Assembly (NCBI GenBank): GCA_021604665.1
Contig: BQJK01000001.1
Location: forward strand, 372,001-436,000
Length of the DNA: 64,000 bases
DNA from: Rhodomicrobium sp.
Lineage (GTDB): Bacteria > Pseudomonadota > Alphaproteobacteria > Rhizobiales > HXMU1428-3
Direction: 5' to 3'
Positions 56,753-64,000 of this stretch are shown here, in pieces. A program made the position numbers and the translations under genes. The notes under the pieces were generated by a model. That model saw nothing but the letters and a program-made list of their open reading frames with translations. It did no database searches and was not told where the DNA came from. Position 1 is the stretch's first letter. The number at the start of each line of letters is the position of its first letter.

Positions 56753-57616
56753 TCAAGAGAGAGTTTCGATTTCAATTCGCTCTCTCTTAAATTCTTTGCC
56801 GCTATAGCGATAAAACGGCACATACTCACATATTTGCTCATTTTTAGAGCTAGTTTCACGGCTGCCAAATAAATAATCTTTAAGATCCTCAATGATAACC
56901 CGCGTCATGGCATGGAGCGGCAGGGCAGAGATCGCGGTTTCATAGTCAACCCATTTCAACTCCGTAAATTCATCATCTGCCGTTAGTGTCGGGGCTAAAT
57001 CATCCTCAATTTCAGTGAGCAAAAAACGAGTGTCATAGCGCATGCGCCGCCCTGGCGGGGTGATCGCTCTTGCCAGAAATTTCATGTCTGGCAGTCCATT
57101 ATCAGCCCCGCTCCAAAGCGGAGCCTTGTCAAGGCTCGTATCTTGTGAGGGGGGAGCCGCAGACATGTGGTTGAAACTTAATCCGGTTTCTTCCCCAAAC
57201 TCCCTTAAGGCGCAAATAGCAAGCGCTGTCCCGCGCATCAGTGTTGTATGCGCATGAAGAGGGCTCTCAGCAGTACAAGGGCCAGCCCCAAGCGGTGCAG
57301 TAGCAGCAAGATTAGCTAAAGGGGGAGTGTCAAAGCCAGCAGGCTGAGGAAGGCACTGCAGCGCTTCAGCAGTCGTTATGTCCCTCTGCTCTAGCGCGCC
57401 GCCAGGAAAGACAAAAACCCCCGGCATGAAGCTTTGTCGTTTTGAACGCCGCCCCATAAGAAAACTAGGTGAAGGAGGGCGGCGGTCAACAATAATAAGG
57501 CTTGCCGCATCTCTGGGGGTAACAACAGGATATTCTTTCGAGCGGTCAACCCCACTAAGATGCTTCAGCCGGTCAAACATAGCAAAAGACCACTCAGACA
57601 GGCGTGTTGCCGCCAT
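56753..57616 (-). CDS. Nudix hydrolase family protein
   Basis: A protein of about 287 residues with a Nudix fold. The core begins VVTPRDAASLIIVDRR ... MPGVFVFPGGALEQRD, and the Nudix box helix is LAICALREFGEETGLSF (REFGEETG matches REx2EExG). The second half is a lineage-specific extension with YDTRFLLTEIEDD and LKWVDYETAISALPLHAMTRVIIEDL. The start is uncertain: ATG 57616 overlaps the DUF983 stop by 23 bases, and ATG 57580 is the alternative. The pattern matches Nudix proteins next to DUF983 in rhizobia. Substrate unknown. Confidence 0.82.
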   Translation of the reverse strand: MAATRLSEWSFAMFDRLKHLSGVDRSKEYPVVTPRDAASLIIVDRRPPSPSFLMGRRSKRQSFMPGVFVFPGGALEQRDITTAEALQCLPQPAGFDTPPLANLAATAPLGAGPCTAESPLHAHTTLMRGTALAICALREFGEETGLSFNHMSAAPPSQDTSLDKAPLWSGADNGLPDMKFLARAITPPGRRMRYDTRFLLTEIEDDLAPTLTADDEFTELKWVDYETAISALPLHAMTRVIIEDLKDYLFGSRETSSKNEQICEYVPFYRYSGKEFKRERIEIETLS

Positions 57617-58007
57617 ATTCAGCAGCTTCATCATGCTCAGGGTTAAAGCCATGCATGCGCATCGCCCATTGCAATCCAATAAGCGCCCCTTTAACCCGAG
57701 GCAATGTCCAATAACAGAGAGCTAAAGTTAAGGGCAACCACAGAATGGAATGGATCCAGAGCGCTGGCTTATAGGCAATTTCCACCCACATCATCAGCGG
57801 CACAAGTATGTGCCCAATGATGAAAATGGTGAAATAGGGCGGCGCATCATCGGCCCGGTGGTGGTGCAGCTCCTCGCCGCATTGCTGACAGTTCGGTACA
57901 ACCTTGAGGTATTTATCAAAAAGTTTGCCCTCACCGCATGATGGGCATTTCTGTTGTGCCCCCCGTGTAAGGGCGCTCCAAATTGATCTGTCGCTAGGTT
58001 GTTCCAT
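57594..58007 (-). CDS. DUF983 family membrane protein
   Basis: A 137-residue protein. Two CxxC pairs near the N-terminus (CPSCGEG and CQQCGEEL) make a probable zinc ribbon. The conserved HHHRADDAPPYFTIFIIGHILVP block leads into two transmembrane helices (to about residue 110), and a basic/acidic tail follows. DUF983 is common in Alphaproteobacteria downstream of rnr; its role is unknown. It precedes and overlaps the Nudix gene. Confidence 0.9.
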   Translation of the reverse strand: MEQPSDRSIWSALTRGAQQKCPSCGEGKLFDKYLKVVPNCQQCGEELHHHRADDAPPYFTIFIIGHILVPLMMWVEIAYKPALWIHSILWLPLTLALCYWTLPRVKGALIGLQWAMRMHGFNPEHDEAAEYGGNTPV

Positions 58008-58198
58008 CTGGCTTTATCCACCTGTAATTACATCTCATTATTAATGGGGGCAGGATAAGCCGCATCAAAGAGGTTTGCAATCACCATCGCTCCCCGCCTA
58101 CCGTGTGATATCAACGCAAGTAATAAAGTCTGCTGATAGAATGATAAGCAATTCGATTGTGAATATGTAAAGAGGGCTTGCCTTGCTTCGCAACAAAG

Positions 58199-60547
58199 TC
58201 ACTTACGGCCTTTGCCGCCCTTACCACTCTTGCTAGAGGAGCGACGCCGCACTTTACCCTTTGGCGGCCCGCCAGTTGAGGAGCGCTTGAACCGAGAGCC
58301 TCCCCGTTCATCACCTTTATTATCTCGCCGCCGCCGGGTTTGCCCGGCCACTCCATCAGAGATCATCTCAAATCGCATGGCCCCAGCTGTCGGCACAACC
58401 TCTACCAGCCGCACTTCAACCCGCTGCCCAATGTGATAGGTCTCGCCGCTTCGTTCTCCAACAAGCGCATGGGCAGCTTCATCATGCACAAAATAATCAC
58501 TGCCCAACTTCGAAATAGGGATAAAGCCATCAGCCCCGGTGTCGTCCAGTTTGACAAACAAGCCAGAACGCGTCACGCCAGAAATCCGGCCTTTGAAAAC
58601 AGCACCTTCACGGGTGCTGAGAAACGAGGCGATGAGCCGGTCAGTGGTCTCCCGCTCCGCCATCATTGCGCGCCGCTCCATCGTCGAGATTTGCGCGGCC
58701 ACTTCATCCAACTCCTCAATCGCATCATCTTTCAGGCCACCTTCACCAAGAGCCAGCGCCCGCACCAAAGCCCGATGGACAATCAAGTCCGCATAGCGCC
58801 GGATTGGTGAAGTAAAGTGCGCATAGCGCTGTAAGTTGAGGCCAAAATGGCCCAGGTTGGTTGGGTTATATTCTGCCTGCGCCTGGCTTCGAAGTACAAC
58901 CTCGGTGACCATCTCTTCTATTTCTTTGCCACGCGCCCGGCGCAGCACACCATTGAACATATGCGCGCGCATGGGGCCAGAGCCACCAAGTTTGAAATCA
59001 ACCGTTTCCAGAAATTCATTCAACGCATGGATCTTTTCTTCAGATGGCTCATCATGCACCCGGTAAATAAGGGGAGAGCGCTTCTTCTCAAGAGTTTCAG
59101 CAGCGGCAACATTCGCCTGGATCATAAATTCTTCAATGAGCTTATGAGCATCCAACCGGTCAGGGGTGATGATGTCTTTAATTTTACCCTTTTCATCCAT
59201 TAAGATTTTGCGCTCAGGTAAATCCAGCTCAAGCGGCGCACGTTCATCCCTTGCTTGCCTGACCGCTTCATATGCGCTCCATAAGGGTTTTAAAATCGGC
59301 TCTAGTAGCGGTTGGGTCTTTTCATCCGGATGTCCATCAATCGCCGCCTGTGCCTGATTATATGAGAGCTTGGCGGCAGACTTCATCAAAACCCGCTTGA
59401 AGCTATGCTTGACCTTCCGGCCATTTTTATCAAACACCAGCTCCACAGCTAACGCCGGCCTGTCCTCAAGCTCGCGCAAGGAGCAAAGATCATTTGAGAT
59501 TTTTTCAGGCAGCATCGGCACAACCCTGTCCGGGAAATAAACCGAATTACCACGTTTCACCGCCTCTTTATCCAGCAGCGACCCCGGCCTGACGTAAAAA
59601 GAGACATCAGCAATCGCCACGATCACAACCCAGCCTCCTTCATTAGAGGGGTCATCATCAGGCGCCGCCCAAACCGCATCGTCATGGTCGCGGGCATCAG
59701 CCGGATCAATAGTGATCAATGGGGTCGAGCGAATATCTTCCCGCCCGTCAGCTTTTAGGTCAGGCAAATGGTCAAGCTCTTGTAACAGCGCTTCAGAAAA
59801 ATGATGCGGAATACCATGGGTCTCAATGGCAATCAGGCTAATTAGCCCCTGGTCTTGTGGGTTGCCAAGCCGCTCTGTTATGCGAATGTCAGGGTTTTTA
59901 CCGCGCCCGCGCTGGGATAACTCAAACGCCACCAATTCACCATCACTCGCCGCCTCATCCCGCCGAATATGCCAGCTTTTCAGCTGCTTTTTATCAATCG
60001 GTTGAATTTCAGCGCCGCGCTCTGTTAGCCGGTAAATGCCAAGCATGCGCCGGTCATCTCTGGGCAGCACTTTAATCGGTTGTGCAAGGTAAGCATAACC
60101 GTCAGCTTCCTGATCAAGCTTTGTGATTTGTGAGAGAACGCGATCTCCCATCCCCGGCATTTTGCCAGCTTTGCCGCGTTTAGCACCAATCAGCACGGTT
60201 GGCACCGGCCCTTCAGCTGCTTCATCCCACTTTACCGGGCGGCCAATAAACTCGCCTTCATCATCCCGGCCAAATATCTCAATGATCGCAACTTTGGAAA
60301 TCTGCCCCGGCTGGCGCAATGTTTTGCGGCTACCCTCAATCAGGCCATCTTGTGCCATTTCTTTTAGTATGCGTTTCAGCGCAATTCTCTGACCACCGCG
60401 AATGTGAAAGGCGCGCGCAATCTCGCGTTTGCCAACTTTGCCAGGTGAGGTTTGAATGAATTCAAGAATTTCATCCTTGCTCGGCAGGGGTGTTTGATCA
60501 TTATTTTTAGGGGCGGATTTGCGGTTGGTGCGCGGCTTTTTGTTCAA
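58199..60547 (-). CDS. rnr: Ribonuclease R
   Basis: A 782-residue processive 3'-5' exoribonuclease that degrades structured RNA and assists rRNA quality control and tmRNA-linked decay. It has an N-terminal winged-helix (VGKREIARAFHIRGGQRIALKRILKEM), cold-shock domains, the RNB catalytic domain (TIDPADARDHDDAVWA with the metal-binding aspartates; VPMLPEKISNDLCSL; HFTSPIRRYADLIVHRAL), an S1 domain (GAVFKGRISGVTRSGLFVKLDDTGADG), and a basic low-complexity tail. The start is TTG, with no strong ribosome site. It is followed by the DUF983 gene after about 190 bases. Confidence 0.95.
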   Translation of the reverse strand: MNKKPRTNRKSAPKNNDQTPLPSKDEILEFIQTSPGKVGKREIARAFHIRGGQRIALKRILKEMAQDGLIEGSRKTLRQPGQISKVAIIEIFGRDDEGEFIGRPVKWDEAAEGPVPTVLIGAKRGKAGKMPGMGDRVLSQITKLDQEADGYAYLAQPIKVLPRDDRRMLGIYRLTERGAEIQPIDKKQLKSWHIRRDEAASDGELVAFELSQRGRGKNPDIRITERLGNPQDQGLISLIAIETHGIPHHFSEALLQELDHLPDLKADGREDIRSTPLITIDPADARDHDDAVWAAPDDDPSNEGGWVVIVAIADVSFYVRPGSLLDKEAVKRGNSVYFPDRVVPMLPEKISNDLCSLRELEDRPALAVELVFDKNGRKVKHSFKRVLMKSAAKLSYNQAQAAIDGHPDEKTQPLLEPILKPLWSAYEAVRQARDERAPLELDLPERKILMDEKGKIKDIITPDRLDAHKLIEEFMIQANVAAAETLEKKRSPLIYRVHDEPSEEKIHALNEFLETVDFKLGGSGPMRAHMFNGVLRRARGKEIEEMVTEVVLRSQAQAEYNPTNLGHFGLNLQRYAHFTSPIRRYADLIVHRALVRALALGEGGLKDDAIEELDEVAAQISTMERRAMMAERETTDRLIASFLSTREGAVFKGRISGVTRSGLFVKLDDTGADGFIPISKLGSDYFVHDEAAHALVGERSGETYHIGQRVEVRLVEVVPTAGAMRFEMISDGVAGQTRRRRDNKGDERGGSRFKRSSTGGPPKGKVRRRSSSKSGKGGKGRK

Positions 60548-60631
60548 AATTTTGTAATGCCCCGGATGGGGCCCTTTCTAAACAAGCAGCCTCAGAACAA
60601 GCAGCAAAAGCTTAAAGGCATCTGCCTTTTA

Positions 60632-63343
60632 TTAAGCCTCTGGCTCGCTTGTATCATCAGCACTTGCTTCTGTCGCATCTGCCTTTTTAGCCGTGGCAGT
60701 GCTTTTTGGTTTTGCAGCTGCTTTAGCTGTAGACTTTTTCGGGGCGGCTTTTTTCTTGGCAGCTGGTTTTTTGGCGGTCGTTGCTTTTTTCTTCGCGGCC
60801 GGTTTTTTCGCAGCAGTCTTCTTTTTTGCAGCTGGTTTCTTGTCAGCTTTAGCCGCAATAAGCGCAACCGCTTCTTCCATGGTTATCGTCTCAGGCTCTT
60901 TGTCTTTCGGCAAAGTGGCATTAATTTTACCATGCTTAACATAAGGCCCATAGCGACCAGACATCACATTAACTGCGCCGCCAAGCTCCGGATGGTCACC
61001 AAGTTCTTTCAAAGCCTGGGCGCCGCGGCGGCCGCCAGATTTAGCCTTTTCAGCCAGCAAAGTCACCGCATGGTTCAGCCCAATGGTAAAGACATCCTCA
61101 GCGTTCGGTAAATTGGCATAGAGCCCTTCATGCAAGACAAACGGACCATAGCGCCCAAGCCCGGCGGTGATCATCTTACCGGTTTCAGGGTGGGCGCCAA
61201 CCTCACGCGGTAGAGAAAGTAATTGCAGCGCACGCGGCAGGTCCAGCGCTTCCGGGTCTTGCCCCTTCGGTAAGGAGGCCCGCTTTGGCTTGTCCTTCGT
61301 TTCGCCGTCACCAAGCTGCACATATGGCCCAAAGCGCCCGGTTTTAAGATAAATCAGTAAACCGCTTTCAGGGTCTTCGCCAAGGACTTTGTCCCCAGAT
61401 TCGCCAAGGCTTGCTTCTTCATTCGATTGGTTAAACTGCCGGGTAAAGGTGCATTCAGGATAATTGGTACAGCCAACAAAAGCGCCAAACCGGCCAACTT
61501 TCAGGCCAATCTGCCCGTCTTCACAAGAGGGGCATTTGCGGGGATCGCTACCATCTTCAGTGGCTGGAAATACATAAGGACCAAGAATTTCATTCAGCGC
61601 ATCAAGCACAGCGGATATGCGAAGATCTTTCGTTTCATCAATCGCTGCCGTAAAGTCAGTCCAGAAATCTTTTAGAACATCCTTCCACTCAAGCTTACCA
61701 TCAGAGATAAGATCGAGCTTATCTTCAAGGTCGGCTGTGAAATCATATTCAACATAACGCGTAAAGAAGCTCTCTAGAAACGCCGTGACAAGCCGGCCTT
61801 TATCTTCTGGGAAAAAGCGCTTCTTCTCAAGCCGCACATAGTCCCTATCCTGCAAAACACTCAACGTGCTGGCAAAGGTCGAAGGCCGGCCAATGCCAAG
61901 CTCTTCAAGCCGTTTCACCAATGATGCCTCAGAATAGCGCGGTGGTGGCTGAGTGAAATGTTGTTTCGCATCCACCTTTTCAAAAGAGCAAGGTTCACCC
62001 TCATTCAGTGGCGGCAACAGATTATCATCATCAGATGAGTTATCATCCCGCCCCTCTTCATAAAGCTTCAGAAAACCATCAAATTTAATGACCGTGCCAA
62101 CCGCCCGCACCTGAAACACCCCAGCATCAGATGAGGCATCAATGTCAGCTGTCGTCCGCTCCATTACAGCCGCTTCCATTTGGCTGGCAATGGTCCGCTG
62201 CCAGATAAGCCGGTAAAGCGCTAGTTCATCCTTACCAAGATATTTGGCAATCATCTTGGGGCGTCGGGAAAGTTCCGTCGGGCGGATGGCCTCGTGCGCT
62301 TCTTGTGCGTTTTTAGCTTTGGTCTTGTAAATGCGCGGGCTAGAGGGGATGTAGTTCTGGCCGTAATCTTCGCCTATCACCCGGCGCGCTTCATTAATCG
62401 CCTCAGGGATAATCTGCACACCGTCGGTTCTCATATAGGTGATAAGACCAACCGTCTCGCCGCCAATATCAATGCCCTCATAGAGCTTTTGCGCCACTTG
62501 CATGGTTTGCCGGGCAGAAAAGCCAAGCTTGCGGGCGGCATCCATTTGCATAGTAGAAGTGGCAAACGGTGCATAAGGCCGGCGCTGAACGGATTTTGCT
62601 TTTACGGAAGAAATTTTAAGGGTGCTGGCCTTTAACGCATCACGAATCCGGTGCGCTTCGGCTTCATTTGATATGCCATGCTTGTCAAATTTTTTGCCAT
62701 TCTCGGAATAGATGCTGGCTTGAAACGGCTGACCATCTTTATTTTTCAAGTCAGAAATAACCGACCAATATTCAATCGGTTGAAATTGTTCAATCTCTAA
62801 TTCCCGATCACAAATCAGCCTTAGCGCCACAGATTGCACCCGCCCGGCAGAACGAGAACCAGGCAGCTTGCGCCATAAAACAGGGGAGAGGCTAAACCCA
62901 ACAAGATAATCAAGCGCCCGCCGGGCTAGATAGGCAGAGACCAGCGGCTGATCAATCTCGCGCGGATGCGCCAATGCATCAAGAATGGCAGATTTAGTCA
63001 CAGCGTTAAACGCCACCCTCTCCACTTCTACGCCCTTCAGCACCTTCTTATCATTCAGCACTTGCAGAATATGCCAGGAAATCGCCTCACCTTCACGATC
63101 CGGGTCAGTCGCGAGAATAAGCTTATCTGCGCCTTTAACGGCGGTGGTAATTTCTTTCAGAATTTTAGCTGACTTGCTATCCGTGTCCCAATGCATATCA
63201 AAATCATTATCGGGCTCAACGGAACCATTCTTGGATGGCAGATCTCTCACATGACCATAGGAAGCAAGGACTTTATAGTCAGTCCCAAGATATTTATTGA
63301 TGGTCTTTGCTTTAGCCGCAGATTCAACAATAACAATATTCAT
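60632..63343 (-). CDS. topA: DNA topoisomerase I
   Basis: A 903-residue type IA topoisomerase that relaxes negative supercoils. The Toprim domain is at the N-terminus (MNIVIVESAAKAKTI ... LATDPDREGEAISWH). Active-site Y303 is in GLITYMRTDG. A single C4 zinc ribbon (CPSCEDG ... CTNYPEC) is followed by repeated GRYGPYV/GRFGPYV C-terminal DNA-binding modules. The last 80 residues are an extended Lys/Ala/Pro tail. rnr lies 84 bases downstream on the same strand, so the pair is probably co-transcribed. dprA, usually upstream in rhizobia, is absent from this window. Confidence 0.96.
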   Translation of the reverse strand: MNIVIVESAAKAKTINKYLGTDYKVLASYGHVRDLPSKNGSVEPDNDFDMHWDTDSKSAKILKEITTAVKGADKLILATDPDREGEAISWHILQVLNDKKVLKGVEVERVAFNAVTKSAILDALAHPREIDQPLVSAYLARRALDYLVGFSLSPVLWRKLPGSRSAGRVQSVALRLICDRELEIEQFQPIEYWSVISDLKNKDGQPFQASIYSENGKKFDKHGISNEAEAHRIRDALKASTLKISSVKAKSVQRRPYAPFATSTMQMDAARKLGFSARQTMQVAQKLYEGIDIGGETVGLITYMRTDGVQIIPEAINEARRVIGEDYGQNYIPSSPRIYKTKAKNAQEAHEAIRPTELSRRPKMIAKYLGKDELALYRLIWQRTIASQMEAAVMERTTADIDASSDAGVFQVRAVGTVIKFDGFLKLYEEGRDDNSSDDDNLLPPLNEGEPCSFEKVDAKQHFTQPPPRYSEASLVKRLEELGIGRPSTFASTLSVLQDRDYVRLEKKRFFPEDKGRLVTAFLESFFTRYVEYDFTADLEDKLDLISDGKLEWKDVLKDFWTDFTAAIDETKDLRISAVLDALNEILGPYVFPATEDGSDPRKCPSCEDGQIGLKVGRFGAFVGCTNYPECTFTRQFNQSNEEASLGESGDKVLGEDPESGLLIYLKTGRFGPYVQLGDGETKDKPKRASLPKGQDPEALDLPRALQLLSLPREVGAHPETGKMITAGLGRYGPFVLHEGLYANLPNAEDVFTIGLNHAVTLLAEKAKSGGRRGAQALKELGDHPELGGAVNVMSGRYGPYVKHGKINATLPKDKEPETITMEEAVALIAAKADKKPAAKKKTAAKKPAAKKKATTAKKPAAKKKAAPKKSTAKAAAKPKSTATAKKADATEASADDTSEPEA

Positions 63344-63700
63344 ATTCAGCCTCTAAAAAGTAACCGGCTCGCCGCAAGTGATATATTATTCGGGAAAACA
63401 TTACCGAGAATAGGAACAAGAAAATGGTTAATTTTGCTTGAGCTGTCAAATCCCTAATTCAAAAACTCTTGATATAAGCATTTCAGCCCGCTAAGGTTGT
63501 GCAAATCAAAACCACACGCATAAAGTGTTGTTAGGTGTATCTGGCCAGTGCATCCATATGTCTCTTTAGCACTCATTCGGAAAATATTCTCATCTATTTT
63601 GATGCACCAAACATACACCCCGGTAAAGTCACAAAAACGACAGTATGCGCGCTGCAAAATAACATAGCAGGCCGAATGAGGCGCTATAGGGAGCTACATT
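63344..63700. other. Intergenic region between topA and the right-edge gene
   Basis: About 360 bases between divergent genes. One minus-strand frame of 67 codons (63454-63657) shows no family pattern and is not called. No terminator is needed or seen. Confidence 0.5.
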
Positions 63701-64000
63701 ATGGCATCTTCTAAACGGGGTCAGTGCCCAAATGAACAAGATAAGCCCTCACCACCCGAGCCAGAAATTGAGGCATCACCTGATGAAGATATGGCAACGG
63801 CGCCGACACTCACTGAAACAGATATAGATAGTTTCGCCGCAGATAAAACAGCTCACCTTCATTATATATCTGGCATCACAAAAGAATTACAAATCATCGC
63901 GGACCAGATGGGTGAGCCATTTTTAGCCTATCTCCTGGACATGGCCACAATTGAAGCCAGCGCCAAGGCTGACCATCTCAATAACATACCGCGCTCAGGC
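63701..64000 (+). CDS. Uncharacterised protein, N-terminal part (cut by right edge)
   Basis: An open frame of 100 codons from ATG, preceded by AGGGAG, running to the window end without a stop. The first 45 residues are acidic and proline-rich. The rest contains HYISGITKELQIIADQMGEPFLAYLLDMATIEASAKAD, which resembles short helical proteins of rhizobia with the pattern IxxMxxELxxxAxxxGxxFLAYLLEMA. Function is unknown. A frame that lacks a stop inside the window is easily missed. Confidence 0.6.
   Translation, partial: MASSKRGQCPNEQDKPSPPEPEIEASPDEDMATAPTLTETDIDSFAADKTAHLHYISGITKELQIIADQMGEPFLAYLLDMATIEASAKADHLNNIPRSG

Overview
The window looks like a chromosomal segment of an alphaproteobacterium, most likely of the Hyphomicrobiales (rhizobial) lineage. 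The evidence is the gene content and order. Cell-cycle regulators of the Caulobacter/rhizobium type (CpdR, DivK, PleD) are present. So are families largely confined to this group (EipB/DUF1849, IalB, DUF2794, DUF2865, DUF3572), and the run divK-pleD-rpmG-Nudix-DUF983-rnr-topA and the rlmN-argG neighbourhood are typical of it. I saw no phage, transposase, CRISPR array or integrative element. Base composition and codon use look even across the coding regions. This is core genome with a few lineage-specific genes and several unusually long, structured spacers.

Layout. 1-6.9 kb: the 3' end of an SGNH/DUF459 gene, then the convergent glutamate synthase operon gltB-gltD. 7.6-12.8 kb: an S9 peptidase, two related small secreted basic proteins flanking a small heat-shock protein with a ROSE-like RNA thermometer, and an alpha/beta hydrolase. 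12.9-16.4 kb: a HisN-like phosphatase, an N-formylglutamate amidohydrolase, CpdR and tRNA-Val(GAC). 16.6-21.2 kb: an orphan lipoprotein, a GbsR-type regulator with a putative operator, and a translationally coupled DUF4166/membrane-epimerase pair. 21.3-26.4 kb: TypA/BipA, two uncharacterised proteins and a photolyase. 26.6-31.5 kb (minus strand): a membrane protein, ArgG, a second membrane protein, RlmN and an IalB-like protein. 31.6-41 kb: quinone oxidoreductase, YkvA, DUF2865, pterin dehydratase, LMW phosphatase, RNA 2',3'-cyclic phosphodiesterase, Bax-inhibitor-1, DUF2794, PanC and a Pam18-like J protein. 41-48 kb: a D,D-carboxypeptidase with SPOR domain, ClpS-ClpA, AzlC-AzlD and a HIT protein. 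48-53.5 kb: GNAT, glycerophosphodiesterase, RidA-like, EipB, ROK kinase and DUF3572. 53.7-63.3 kb: DivK-PleD, then rpmG, Nudix, DUF983, RNase R and TopA on the other strand. A divergent gene is cut by the right edge.

Several genes bear on related processes. CpdR, DivK and PleD belong to the alphaproteobacterial cell-cycle and c-di-GMP network. ClpS-ClpA supplies N-end-rule proteolysis. D,D-carboxypeptidase, EipB, IalB and the small secreted proteins act in the envelope. GltBD and ArgG serve nitrogen and arginine metabolism.

The least explained material is between genes. The 0.95-kb pleD-rpmG spacer carries a nested stem-loop and a GC-rich block of about 220 bp with five consecutive stem-loops and no convincing ORF. 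Two other spacers each hold a promoter-like sequence, hairpins and an intrinsic terminator without an ORF, and are good small-RNA candidates.
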